This document shows, piece after piece, positions 45,128 to 54,674 of a DNA stretch of 64,000 nucleotides (the first letter of the stretch is position 1; each line of letters starts with the position of its first letter). This DNA is from Rudaea sp. (GTDB taxonomy: Bacteria; Pseudomonadota; Gammaproteobacteria; Xanthomonadales; Rhodanobacteraceae): the NCBI GenBank assembly GCA_031291055.1, contig JARLJU010000089.1:80813-144812 (forward strand), given 5' to 3'. The translations under genes were made by a program, and so were the position numbers. The notes below the pieces were generated by a model, which was given only the letters and a program-made list of their open reading frames with translations, had not been told where the DNA came from and did not search any database.

Positions 45128-47632
45128 CTATGCCTTTTCCCGTGGCCGCAGCAACCAGCGGCACAGCGCCGGCAGGAACACGATCGCGGCGATCATGTTG
45201 ACCACGAACATGAAGGTCAGCATCACGCCCATGTCGGCCTGGAATTTCAGATCCGAGAACACCCAGGTACCCACGCCGGCGGCCAGCGTCAGCGCCGTGT
45301 AGAAGATCGCGATACCGGTGGTCTTGAGCGCGATGAAATAGGAATCCGTCAGCGAGCGGCCCTGCTTCATGGCTTCGCGCATGCGCGCAAAGATGTAGAT
45401 CGCGTAGTCGACGCCGATGCCGACGCCGAGCGCGAGCACCGTCAGCGTGTTCACTTTCTTGCCGATGTCCAGTTCCACCATCAGCGAATGGCCGAGCTCG
45501 GTCACCAATACCAGCGGCAACACGATGCACAGCGCCGCGAGCGGGTTGCGGAAGCTGAGCAGGCACATTGCGAACACGGCCGCGTACAGCAGGTACAGCA
45601 TGGTGTGGTCGACGGCGCGGACTTCGTCGTTGATCGCCGCCATCACGCCGACGTTGCCGGTGGCCAGGCGCAGATTCAACCGGTCGCTGACGAAGGTCTT
45701 GCCTTCGGCCTGCGCATCGGCAGCCTGCTTGGCAAGCTGATCGCGCAGATTGACGTTGCCGCCGGCATAGTCGTGGTTGTCGTCGCGGAACTGCTTGACC
45801 GCACCGACGACGCGGTCGATCGTGGTGGCGCGATGGTCGGCCAGGAACATCATTACCGGCATCGCGCTGCAGTCCTGATTGAGCAGGCCCGAGTCGGTTT
45901 CGAATCCCTGCGTATCCTGGCGCAGCGCGTCGTTGTCGCGCGGCAGCACCCGCCAGCGGATATTGCCTTCGTTCCAGCCGGCATTGACGATCTTCGCCGC
46001 CATTGGCAGGGTGATGACCTGGGCGACGCCCTCGACGTTGCGCATATGCCAGGCGAAGCGATCGAGCGTTTCCATCACCGGATAGCTGGTCGTGCACGCA
46101 TTCGGCGCGCCTTCCGCGATCACGTTGAGGATATCGACGCCAAGCGCGAATTTGTCACTGATCAGTTCCGCATCGCGATTGTAGCGGGCGTCGGGACGCA
46201 GTTCGGCCACGCCCTTCTGCGCATCGCCGATCATGACCCGGCTGCCGAAATGCGCGGCCACCGCCCAGATGCCGATGCCGATCAGGATCACGATTGCTGC
46301 AGGTATTGGTCGGCTCAGACGCGCCAGCGCAGACCACAACTTGTCGAATTGGGTCAACTGGCGCAGACGCCAGGCGCGCTTGCCATCCAAGTTGCGCAAG
46401 CGGCAAAACGACAGCAGCACCGGCAGCAGGATCAGATCGGTGAGCATGATCAATGCCACGCCGACGGTCGCGGTGACTGCCAGTTCGAAGATGATCCGCA
46501 CCGGAATGATGAGGATGGTCGCAAAGCCTATGCAGCCGGCGATCAGGGCCACGGCGCCCGGCACCAGCAGCATGCGGAAGGCAAGACGCGCTGCAGTCTG
46601 CGCATCCACGCCCTTGCGCTGGCGCAGTTCCTCGGCGTTGCCGTCTTCCAGCCCGCCGAAGAACAGCTCGCCGCGGAAGCGGTTGATCATCTGTTCGCCG
46701 TGACTGACAGCGATCGCGAAGATCAGGAAAGGCGTCAGCATGTTCATCGGATCGATGCCGAAGCCGAGCAGGCGCAATGCGCCGAGCATCCAGACCACGG
46801 CGATCAGCGCGCAGAACACGGTGAGCGAAGCCAGTTTCACCGATGCCGAGTACGCGAACAGCAGCAGCCAGGTAAACGCGATCGTGAGGAAGAAAAAAAC
46901 GATTACCGATTTGGCGCCATCGCTGATGTCGCCAACCATCTTGGCGAAGCCGATGATCGCTACCGTGGTGTGGTCATTCTCGTATTTCCTGCGGATCGTC
47001 TCCAGCTGCGCGGCAACGTGGTTGTAGTCGATGGTTACGCCATGCGCCGGGTCCTCGGGCACCAGATCCACCCAGACCATGGCGCCGGAGAAATCCTTGG
47101 CGACCAGGCGCCCGACGATATTGGCCTTCTCGATGTTCGCGCGGATCATGGCGAACTGCTCGGGCGTGGCCCGGAAGCCATCCACGTTCGGCGTGAACGT
47201 GGCCGGGATCACATTGCCGCCGGCGAATCCGTCCTCGACCACTTCGACGAAGCGCACGTTCGGCGTGAAGATCGAGCTGACCCGCGCCTCATCGACGTGC
47301 TCGATGGTTTTCGCGTCCTGGGTGATCTTCTCCATCGTCTGGAAGAACGGCTGGTTGAACATGTTGCCGCTCTTGTCCATCACCGCAATCAGGATACGGT
47401 TGGCGCCGCCGAAGTCCCTCTCGTAATCGAGGAACGTCTTCATGTATTCGTGGTTGAGCGGAATCTGTTTCTTGAAACCGGCATCGACGCGCAATTGCGC
47501 GGCGAAATACGCCATCGCCACCGTGATCAGGGCAAACACGGCCAGCACGACCATGCGATTGCCGAACACTGCGGCTTCGGCGACACGCTGGAAGGCGTTG
47601 GGCTGGGCGGAGCTTGCGGCAGGTGCGGCCAT
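45128..47632 (-). CDS. RND-superfamily exporter (MMPL/HpnN-like)
   Basis: The 834-residue protein has about 12 TM segments in two halves, each with a large periplasmic loop, the RND layout. The first half shows FLIFAIAVSHGEQMINRFRGE (TM4-type region) and the second VLALGVGIGVDYAIYIFARMREAMKQG, the conserved GxxxDYxxF-like proton-relay motif of MMPL-type lipid exporters. Such proteins move lipids, hopanoids or other hydrophobic compounds. It lies 21 bp after the Ycf48-like gene and is last of the five-gene envelope cluster. Confidence 0.87.
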   Translation of the reverse strand: MAAPAASSAQPNAFQRVAEAAVFGNRMVVLAVFALITVAMAYFAAQLRVDAGFKKQIPLNHEYMKTFLDYERDFGGANRILIAVMDKSGNMFNQPFFQTMEKITQDAKTIEHVDEARVSSIFTPNVRFVEVVEDGFAGGNVIPATFTPNVDGFRATPEQFAMIRANIEKANIVGRLVAKDFSGAMVWVDLVPEDPAHGVTIDYNHVAAQLETIRRKYENDHTTVAIIGFAKMVGDISDGAKSVIVFFFLTIAFTWLLLFAYSASVKLASLTVFCALIAVVWMLGALRLLGFGIDPMNMLTPFLIFAIAVSHGEQMINRFRGELFFGGLEDGNAEELRQRKGVDAQTAARLAFRMLLVPGAVALIAGCIGFATILIIPVRIIFELAVTATVGVALIMLTDLILLPVLLSFCRLRNLDGKRAWRLRQLTQFDKLWSALARLSRPIPAAIVILIGIGIWAVAAHFGSRVMIGDAQKGVAELRPDARYNRDAELISDKFALGVDILNVIAEGAPNACTTSYPVMETLDRFAWHMRNVEGVAQVITLPMAAKIVNAGWNEGNIRWRVLPRDNDALRQDTQGFETDSGLLNQDCSAMPVMMFLADHRATTIDRVVGAVKQFRDDNHDYAGGNVNLRDQLAKQAADAQAEGKTFVSDRLNLRLATGNVGVMAAINDEVRAVDHTMLYLLYAAVFAMCLLSFRNPLAALCIVLPLVLVTELGHSLMVELDIGKKVNTLTVLALGVGIGVDYAIYIFARMREAMKQGRSLTDSYFIALKTTGIAIFYTALTLAAGVGTWVFSDLKFQADMGVMLTFMFVVNMIAAIVFLPALCRWLLRPREKA

Positions 47633-47653
47633 GGTCTTGCCTCTGCTTGTTTC

Positions 47654-48823
47654 TTATTTCGGTAGAAACAGACTGATGCCGTTCTCGCCGGCTATCAGCA
47701 GGGTGCCGTCGTCGGCGAACGGTATCACCGTGGCGATGATGCCGGCCGAATCATCGACGTAGCTCTTCAACGCATCGCCCGCGTGCGTACGCACGAGCAC
47801 GATCCCGTTTGCGCCGACGATGGCGCCCCCACCTCCTGGCAACGCCACGCCACCCATCAGGCTGAGTTCGGTGCCGGTCTGCACCTGCGTCCAGTGCTCG
47901 CCGAGATCGGAGGATTCGTACACGTGTCCACGCAGGCCGAACGCGAGGACGTGATCGGCTTCATAGCCGATCACGCCGAACATCGAACCGTCGTAGGGCA
48001 ACTGCAGGCGCTGCCAGCTCGCACCATCGTCGCGCGAGCGGAATGCGCTGCCACGTTCGCCGACAATGAACAGTGCGCCGCTGCCGGTACGCGCGATTGC
48101 GTTCAGGTGGGGCGTCGCTTCCTGGCCGAGCTTGAGCTCATCCTGGGTGAATGTCTGTGCTTCGCCGTGTTTGCCTTTCGCCCCGGCCGGCTCCGCGGCC
48201 GTATCGTCCGCATCGGCTTTCGATTTGGCGGCCACGGTCAGCGGCTGCCAGGTCGCGCCGCCATCGGTCGTCTTCAACGCCAGGCTGTAGGCGCCGACGG
48301 CATAGCCATGGTGAATATCCGTGAACAGCACGCCCAGCAGGGGCACGCCCTGGTGCGAATCCTGCGCGGCGTTGTCGTCGGCTGCCGGAGCCTTCCACGG
48401 ATCCTGCCGCTGCAGTTCCCAATGTTCGCCGCCATCGGCGCTGTGCGCGATCACGCCCTCATGCCCCACCGCCCAGAGTTGCGCATCGACAGCGGCAACG
48501 GCGGTGAAAGTCATACGCGTCGGCACGGCCGCCTGGCGCCAAGCGCGGCCGTCGTCGGACAGCAGCACGTCGCCGCGCGCGCCGACCGCGACGAAGCGGT
48601 CGCCCGAGCGCGCCACGCCGAGCAGCAGCGATTGCGCCGCCAGCGGCATCACCTCGGCAGGTGCGCCGATCGGGTCCACCCATGCGGATGCGGCCGGCCC
48701 CGCGGGCGTCTGAGCCGCCGGTGTGTCTGTAGCGGCCGTTTGGGCAGGCGCCCAGCCGAATTGCCCCACGCCTGCACAGGCCAGCAGGACGCACGACAGT
48801 GGGCGGAAGCTTGAGAATTTCAT
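47654..48823 (-). CDS. Ycf48-like beta-propeller protein
   Basis: The 389-residue protein has a signal-like N terminus (LSCVLLACAGVGQFGWAPA) and then repeated BNR/Ycf48-type blades (GRAWRQAAVPTRMTFTAVAAV, HSADGGEHWELQRQDPW, KTTDGGATWQPLTV, RSRDDGASWQRLQLPYDG, SSDLGEHWTQVQTG), consistent with a seven-bladed propeller. In bacteria without photosystems these proteins are often encoded beside DUF1329, DUF1302 and an RND exporter, as here. It is probably a periplasmic accessory subunit. Confidence 0.82.
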   Translation of the reverse strand: MKFSSFRPLSCVLLACAGVGQFGWAPAQTAATDTPAAQTPAGPAASAWVDPIGAPAEVMPLAAQSLLLGVARSGDRFVAVGARGDVLLSDDGRAWRQAAVPTRMTFTAVAAVDAQLWAVGHEGVIAHSADGGEHWELQRQDPWKAPAADDNAAQDSHQGVPLLGVLFTDIHHGYAVGAYSLALKTTDGGATWQPLTVAAKSKADADDTAAEPAGAKGKHGEAQTFTQDELKLGQEATPHLNAIARTGSGALFIVGERGSAFRSRDDGASWQRLQLPYDGSMFGVIGYEADHVLAFGLRGHVYESSDLGEHWTQVQTGTELSLMGGVALPGGGGAIVGANGIVLVRTHAGDALKSYVDDSAGIIATVIPFADDGTLLIAGENGISLFLPK

Positions 48824-48882
48824 CGCGTATACCCCCGATCCGGTGACCGCGCGCGCATTTTACCCTTCTCCAAAAAGCACCA

Positions 48883-48899
48883 GCCGCTCTGCGAGCGGC
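48883..48899 (-). terminator. Possible internal terminator after DUF1329 gene
   Basis: GCCGCTC (48883-48889) pairs with GAGCGGC (48893-48899) around a 3-base loop; on the minus strand a short run of five T follows. It lies between the DUF1329 stop and the Ycf48-like start and might reduce transcription of the last two genes. Confidence 0.45.
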
Positions 48900-48931
48900 C
48901 GGCGTTGTTGGCTACGCGCGAACGGCGGACA

Positions 48932-50317
48932 TCACTCGATGCCGCGCTGGCGCAGGGATTGCGGCGAGAACATGTCCGGTGTGGTCTGCAGGGAAAAATC
49001 GTACTCCTGTTCCTGGTTGTCCAGGCCCTGCACCAGATAGCGTCCGGACTTGAGGTCGTAGTGGCATTCCAGCGTCGACCAGAACACCGGCACTTCGTAG
49101 TAGTTCACGCTTGGCGCCTCGGAATAGCGCCACAGTTTGAGCTCGCTGTCGTAGTGGTCGATCTCGAGGATCTGCCAGCTGTCCTCGTCGATGTAGAACG
49201 TGCGCCGCGGGTTGATGTGGCGCTGGCCCGGCTTGAGCGTCGCGTCGACAATCCAGACACGGTGCAGTTCGTAGCGCAGCAGATCCGGATTGATGAAATT
49301 CGGCTTGATCAGATCCGATACCTTGGTCTTGTCGCTGTGCGCGGTGTAGGAGTTGTACGGCACGTACATTTCCTTCTTGCCGATCAGTTTCCAGTTGAAC
49401 TTGTCCATGGCGCCGTTGAACATGTCGGTCATGTCGTTCGTGCGCATGCCGTCGGAAGCGGTGCCGGGATTGTCGTAGGCGACGTTCGGCGCGCGCCGGA
49501 CGCGACGCTGGCCCGGGTTGTAGATCCAGGCTTCGCGCGGCTGCTTCTTCGAATCCAGGGTCTCGTGCACCAGCAGCACCTGGCCGGCCAGTCGCGGCGG
49601 CGCGACGACATCCTCGAAAAAGTACAGAAGGATGTTGTTGATGTCCTTGAGCGTATTGCCCGGCTTGTAGTACAGGCCCAGGCCTTCCTCGCGGAAGCGG
49701 ATCAGGGTGTACTGCCCGGAAGCGGTCGGAATCGCCTGGTCGTTCCAGCGCGCGAACGACACGCCCTTGAACTTGAGCTTGTGGTTCCAGATCGCCTCCA
49801 TGCCGGCCTTGCCCGGATCGTTGTCGAGGATCGGAAACGGCAGGCCCTCCGCGACCTTGTCGACACCTTCGCCTTCATCGACCAACTCGCCGGTGGCGGC
49901 GTTCTTTATCGTCATGTCGTAGATGCGCTGCGGGAACGACGCGGTGCGGTGGGTCGGGTAGACGAGCATCTTCCAGTTCGGATACTTGCCGAACATGCCG
50001 ATCTGGCCGGCGGACAGCTTGTCGCCGTAATCCTTGAAGTTCTGCGCAGTGATAGTGAACAGCGGCTTCTCGCCCGGGAACGGATCGGGATGGTGATCGC
50101 CGACCTTGTAACCCGCCGGTGGCGTGGTGATGCCGCCGGTCCATGCGGGAATGGTGCCGTCCTTGTTGCCGGCACGCTCGGCACCAACGGGCGTGAGCGG
50201 TGTGCCGGTCATGCCCATCTTGGCCACATCCTCCGGGCTGCCTTTGGCCAGCGCTCCGGTGGAAAATACTGCGCATGCCACCAGCGCCACGAGTCTTGTT
50301 CTATTGAGCGTTGCCAT
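48932..50317 (-). CDS. DUF1329 outer-membrane-associated protein
   Basis: The 461-residue protein has a signal peptide (VALVACAVFSTGALA; GGGAGGG before the ATG at 50317). The DUF1329 body includes LTPVGAERAGNKDGTIPAWTGG, FPGEKPLFTITAQNF, AWIYNPGQRRVRRAPNVAYDNPG, MFNGAMDKFNWKLIGKKEMYVPYN and RTFYIDEDSWQI. DUF1329 has a LolA/LolB-like lipid-binding fold by family description, which suggests carriage of a hydrophobic ligand in the periplasm. It follows the DUF1302 gene by 23 bp. Confidence 0.87.
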   Translation of the reverse strand: MATLNRTRLVALVACAVFSTGALAKGSPEDVAKMGMTGTPLTPVGAERAGNKDGTIPAWTGGITTPPAGYKVGDHHPDPFPGEKPLFTITAQNFKDYGDKLSAGQIGMFGKYPNWKMLVYPTHRTASFPQRIYDMTIKNAATGELVDEGEGVDKVAEGLPFPILDNDPGKAGMEAIWNHKLKFKGVSFARWNDQAIPTASGQYTLIRFREEGLGLYYKPGNTLKDINNILLYFFEDVVAPPRLAGQVLLVHETLDSKKQPREAWIYNPGQRRVRRAPNVAYDNPGTASDGMRTNDMTDMFNGAMDKFNWKLIGKKEMYVPYNSYTAHSDKTKVSDLIKPNFINPDLLRYELHRVWIVDATLKPGQRHINPRRTFYIDEDSWQILEIDHYDSELKLWRYSEAPSVNYYEVPVFWSTLECHYDLKSGRYLVQGLDNQEQEYDFSLQTTPDMFSPQSLRQRGIE

Positions 50318-50340
50318 CGAAAGTCCCTCCCGTCGATCTT

Positions 50341-52278
50341 TCAGAATGAATACTTTGCGACAAAAGCGACAAAGTCGCGATCGCTGATCAGGTTGAACTG
50401 ACCGCCGCCGAAATAGTCGGTATAGCTGAAGTCCAGCGACCACTGGTTGAGATAGTTGGCCTCCACGCCAAGTGTCACCGACTTGCGACCTTCGATGAAA
50501 TTGCCGCCCGGACCGGGCGAAGTGCCGTTGACGTCCTGGTTGAACGCAAAGCGCGGCGACAACGTGAACGCGGTGCCGAACGCATTGTTGTAATCGGCGC
50601 GTGCGGCGAGCCGGTAACCCCACGAGAACGACGTCGGGAAGCCCTGGGTCTGTGTTTCCGGGTTGTTCAGATTGCCGCTGAGGACATCCGGACCGCCGCC
50701 CGTGTCCGTACCATCGCTGTTGTAGCGCAGCACCGATTGCGACGGCAGATCCCATACCTTGGTGGCGCCGGCTTCACCGACCAGTGCGATCTGATCGGCG
50801 TGGAACAGGTTGCCCGGGCCGAACACCTTGGTCGCGGTGAACTGCAATTGCGAAACATGGTTGCGCGTGTAGCCCGGAATGATGGCGCCTGGTGCGTAGG
50901 TGCCAAGCTGGCTGATGAAGCGGTTTCCCGGTGCGGGAATCAGCTCGTTCAGCGGCGACAGTCCGGCGAACAGCAGTTCCACCGCGTCGAGCTGCAGTGG
51001 TTGATTCGGACGGTAGCTCAACTCTCCCTGCAGGGCGATGCCAGGGCCTTCGAGCGACGTATTGAAACTCACGCCAAACAGGTGGATGTTGGTCGGGTAA
51101 CTCACGAAATACTGCCCGCTGTTCGGCACCGTTGTCGTGGCCGCGATGCCACTGATCAACGGCAGGCGGCTGTCGTAATTCAGGAAGTAAAACCCGAATT
51201 CCGTATTGTTCAGACCCTCCGCCAGGTAATGTGCGGCCACACCGTATTGCCCATATTCGCTGGGGTATTGATCGGGCGCACGCTTTACCGTCTCTGCGCA
51301 CGAAGCTTGCAGCAGCCCAACGAACGGATTGCTCGGGCTGCCGAGTATGCTCGCGCCACCGAACGCGCTGTTGTCGCTGGCCGCGCCGCCGAAGCACACC
51401 GCATAGTAGTTCTGCGGATTCTTCACCGGTTGCGGAATCAGGCCGAACGGCAGCGAGGCATAGGTGGCGCCGATCGTGGCGAAATCGTTGGTCGAGAAAT
51501 ACGTGCCTTCCGGGTCCGGATTGGTCTGCGCGAACTCGAGCAGGTACGTGGCTTCGACCGAGAAATTCTGGGTGACGTTGTAGGAACCCCAGAGCATGTT
51601 CACCGGCAGCAGGGCTTCCTTGAGTTCGGCGCCGGCGACGTGCAGCTGCGAAACATCGACCGGATTGATGACGTTGATACCGCCCTGGATGAAGGTGCTC
51701 TCGCCCCAGCTCAGCACCTGCTTGCCGAAGCGCACGGTGGCCTGGTGGCCGCCGACATCGAAATTGTCGTAGAGGAAGGAATCCAGGATGCGAAAGCGCT
51801 TGCCGACCTGGTCTCGTGCGAGACTGGTCAGCTTGTCGTTGTCGGCGTTGGCGAAGTCGTAAAAGTAGCTGGCGCGCACGAAGGCGCCCATGTGATCGCC
51901 GTAGTCCAGATGAAGTTCGCTGGTCGCCTTCACCGCGTTGGAGAACGCGCTGCCAGAACTGTAGTTCAGGTCGCCATCGTCATGGTTGGCGGAGAAGGCG
52001 CCTTGGGCAGCGCGCTGCTGTGCATTGGGCAAGGTGCCGACGAACGGATTGTAGACTGCCTTGGCGACATTGTCGGAACTCGGGTCCTGGGTACGAACGT
52101 CCACGCCATAGGACAGCGTCGTGTTGACCGTGCCGTGAAAACCATCGGCGTTGCCGAACTCGAAGGCCTGTGCCGGCGCGGCGGCATAGCCAGCCAGCGC
52201 CAGCGCGATGGCCGCGGCCAGCCCGCGCGGAATGACATTGTCGACGCGCACAGCTTTGATCTTGTTTTGAGTTGTCAT
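50341..52278 (-). CDS. DUF1302 predicted outer-membrane beta-barrel protein
   Basis: The 645-residue protein has a signal peptide (GLAAAIALALAGYAAAPAQA) and a DUF1302 body: FHGTVNTTLSYGVDVR, FVRASYFYDFANADNDKLT, VRFGKQVLSWGESTFIQGGINVINPVDVSQLHVAG, repeated alternating-hydrophobic strands, and a terminal aromatic (DFVAFVAKYSF) typical of outer-membrane barrels. It is likely the outer-membrane channel or receptor of the cluster. It follows the lipase-like lipoprotein gene by 13 bp. Confidence 0.86.
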   Translation of the reverse strand: MTTQNKIKAVRVDNVIPRGLAAAIALALAGYAAAPAQAFEFGNADGFHGTVNTTLSYGVDVRTQDPSSDNVAKAVYNPFVGTLPNAQQRAAQGAFSANHDDGDLNYSSGSAFSNAVKATSELHLDYGDHMGAFVRASYFYDFANADNDKLTSLARDQVGKRFRILDSFLYDNFDVGGHQATVRFGKQVLSWGESTFIQGGINVINPVDVSQLHVAGAELKEALLPVNMLWGSYNVTQNFSVEATYLLEFAQTNPDPEGTYFSTNDFATIGATYASLPFGLIPQPVKNPQNYYAVCFGGAASDNSAFGGASILGSPSNPFVGLLQASCAETVKRAPDQYPSEYGQYGVAAHYLAEGLNNTEFGFYFLNYDSRLPLISGIAATTTVPNSGQYFVSYPTNIHLFGVSFNTSLEGPGIALQGELSYRPNQPLQLDAVELLFAGLSPLNELIPAPGNRFISQLGTYAPGAIIPGYTRNHVSQLQFTATKVFGPGNLFHADQIALVGEAGATKVWDLPSQSVLRYNSDGTDTGGGPDVLSGNLNNPETQTQGFPTSFSWGYRLAARADYNNAFGTAFTLSPRFAFNQDVNGTSPGPGGNFIEGRKSVTLGVEANYLNQWSLDFSYTDYFGGGQFNLISDRDFVAFVAKYSF

Positions 52279-52291
52279 GTGCTTTCCCCGG

Positions 52292-54502
52292 TTACTGCGT
52301 GCGGATGACAGAGGTGTTGGTGATCAGCACGGCCTGACCGCCAGAAGCGATCATGCTCGCCATCTCACCCTGCATTTCCGCGGTCACCGCGGCCGAACTG
52401 GTCGGGTCGAGCAGCGAACCGTGCACCCCCTGGGTGAAGCGCACCGCGCCGCGGATCTGCGCCGCCTGCGTGGTCTGTGTGAGCGTGCTCAGGCCCAGTG
52501 CGGCAAGCAGCGGTTCGGTGCCGGACAATGGCGCCGTCGGCACTGAATTCGGGATCACCTGATCCGACGGGTGAGTTGCATCGCCCACGACTTCCTGCGC
52601 CAGAATCGCCTTGCCGGCAGTGGCGAACGCGAAGTTGATCGAATCGCCGGAATCCACCACCGTCTGCGCGGCGACGAAGAAGGCGTCGTACGTCGGCGTG
52701 CCCTGGGTCAGGCCGGCTTGTGCCAGGCCGGCATGGATCGAGGGCCCGAACGCGGGCGAGGCGTCGAGCAGGCGGGCAATGCCGCCACCCGGCACATTCA
52801 GCAGACCGACCGTCACGTGCGGCTCCATCGCGATGAACGTGGTGCCGATGATCGAGCCCAGCGACTGGCCGACGAACTCCATGCGCGAACCGTCGAAATC
52901 GCCGGTCGGATTGACGCCCAGACTGATCGACGGAATGGCGCGGGTCAGTGACATCAGGTCGGCCGTGGCCTCGCGCAGGTTATCGCGCGACACCAGCAGG
53001 TTCGTCAGGTTGATGAAGTAGGTGCCGGAAGGATCGATCACGCCATCCGGGCCGGGCGCGCCGGTCGTGTTGTTCTCGAAATCCAGGTCGAACGTGCGCT
53101 CGCCCGTGATGAGTCCCGCAGCCGCGGTGCCGGTGAACAGCTGATTGCGATAGAACGGGTTGGTCTTGTCGGTCAATCCATGCAACGGCGCATCTATCGC
53201 GATGACCGCGAAGCCCTGCGCTGCCAGGGTTGCCGCGATGGCGAACATGTCGGTGCGGTTGCGCGTGATCCCGTGCTGGAAGATCACGATCGGCCAGCCG
53301 GCCGCCGGTTTTGTCCTGCCGGAATTGGCGTTCGGCACCGTCATCAAAACTGGAATGACCTGGGTGGACGTGGCGACGGGGAACGGATTGGCGAAGGTCA
53401 CGTTGGTCGAGGTTGGATCCAGTCCGACGGCGTTGAATGGCGGCACGTAGGCGCCGGGCGCGGCATGCCAGAAATCATGCAGCGGAGCGGTCGGATCGGA
53501 TGCGCTGGGTGCGCCGAGATAATATGGCGTAGCCAGCACGCCGGCATAGATATCGGCCACCGGCGGCAGGCCAAGGCCGAGTTTGCTCAGGTCCAGCCCG
53601 GTAGGGGCCACCTCTACTGTGGGCGCAGGACTCTGCTCGATGCGGCTTTGCACGGCCTGCAGTTCCGGCGTGATGCTCTGAGTAGTTGCGACCCACGACA
53701 AGGCAACACGCAGGTCGGTGCGGGTGCCGTCGAAGGCATCCAGTGCACCTTCCTGCGAGTTCACCAGCTGACGCAGCGGTTCCAGCGCGCAGGCCTGCGA
53801 CGCGGGGATCAGCGAATCGGTGGACTGTCCGTTCACGCACAGCGGGCTGGTGCGCTTGGCAAGGAAGTACGTCGTGTCCGGGGTGATGTCGTTGCCGCTG
53901 GCGTCGGTGATGCTGGGCGCCGGCGCCGGATTGAGCTCACCACCATTGCCGATCAACACCGCCATATAGGAGGTCAGCTGCTTGAGCGGTGCCGTTGGAA
54001 TGATTGCCAGGGTTCGGCCGGTCGTGTCGGAAGGTGCAAGTGCGACGACGAATTCCTGCGGCGACTGCAATTCGCGCACCACGCTGGTGACGCCCCCACC
54101 TGGGCCGGTCAGGGTCACTTCAAACATGCGCACCGTGCCGCTATGCCCGCCAATGACGGTCGAAGCCAGCGGGGGCGTGCTGAACGTGGTGCTCCACGGC
54201 GCCACGGTGCCGAAGCCGTCGAGCGCATTCAGGGCGACTTGCGGATCGCCAAAGTTCGCCGGGTTGGCGACCGGGATATTCAGGGTCAGGTCGGTGGTGC
54301 CCGACAGGAGCAGATTGGTCGGGAACGGGACCACCGCATTGGTCGGATCAAAACGCGCGGTGATGACCGCGACAACCGGTGTGCCGCCGCTGTTGGTCGC
54401 CGGCGGTGCGTTGACCGCGCGCGAGCTGTTGCTGCCGCCTCCACACGCGGACAGCAGCAACGACGACGACAGTGCCATGAGCAAACTCAGTCGGGCCTGC
54501 AT
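52292..54502 (-). CDS. Lipase-like lipoprotein (VolA / Pla-1-cef type)
   Basis: The 736-residue protein has a lipoprotein signal (LSLLMALSSSLLLSACGGG, Cys near residue 20), a Lipase_bact_N-like region (ARFDPTNAVVPFPTNLLL, then a domain with long loops), and an alpha/beta-hydrolase core: IVIFQHGITRNRTDMFAIAATLA, the nucleophile elbow FVGQSLGS (Ser), and a late HG (VRFTQGVHGSL). Related surface lipoproteins in Vibrio and Aeromonas release fatty acids from phospholipids. Here it heads the DUF1302-DUF1329-Ycf48-RND row, suggesting that it supplies or processes the lipid handled by the others. The ATG at 54502 follows GGGGA. Confidence 0.82.
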   Translation of the reverse strand: MQARLSLLMALSSSLLLSACGGGSNSSRAVNAPPATNSGGTPVVAVITARFDPTNAVVPFPTNLLLSGTTDLTLNIPVANPANFGDPQVALNALDGFGTVAPWSTTFSTPPLASTVIGGHSGTVRMFEVTLTGPGGGVTSVVRELQSPQEFVVALAPSDTTGRTLAIIPTAPLKQLTSYMAVLIGNGGELNPAPAPSITDASGNDITPDTTYFLAKRTSPLCVNGQSTDSLIPASQACALEPLRQLVNSQEGALDAFDGTRTDLRVALSWVATTQSITPELQAVQSRIEQSPAPTVEVAPTGLDLSKLGLGLPPVADIYAGVLATPYYLGAPSASDPTAPLHDFWHAAPGAYVPPFNAVGLDPTSTNVTFANPFPVATSTQVIPVLMTVPNANSGRTKPAAGWPIVIFQHGITRNRTDMFAIAATLAAQGFAVIAIDAPLHGLTDKTNPFYRNQLFTGTAAAGLITGERTFDLDFENNTTGAPGPDGVIDPSGTYFINLTNLLVSRDNLREATADLMSLTRAIPSISLGVNPTGDFDGSRMEFVGQSLGSIIGTTFIAMEPHVTVGLLNVPGGGIARLLDASPAFGPSIHAGLAQAGLTQGTPTYDAFFVAAQTVVDSGDSINFAFATAGKAILAQEVVGDATHPSDQVIPNSVPTAPLSGTEPLLAALGLSTLTQTTQAAQIRGAVRFTQGVHGSLLDPTSSAAVTAEMQGEMASMIASGGQAVLITNTSVIRTQ

Positions 54503-54674
54503 AGGAGAATTCCCCAATTAGTGGTTCGTAGTGATTCGGGAGTGCAACGACGCCCGTATCATAGGTAGTTCAAACGGGCGTTGGCAACGGGAATTTAACG
54601 CCGGTCGGCGAGTTTTCTCTGCTGCGATGCAGCAAGGATGCGGCGCCAGCGCAAGCCAGAGTTTATTTGTAAAA

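Noticed and set aside
45062..47665. Very long open frame (867 codons) on the plus strand opposite the RND exporter gene
   Set aside because: The minus-strand frame encodes a clear RND protein. The plus-strand reading is rich in His, Arg, Asp and Gln, as usual for the antisense of GC-rich genes.
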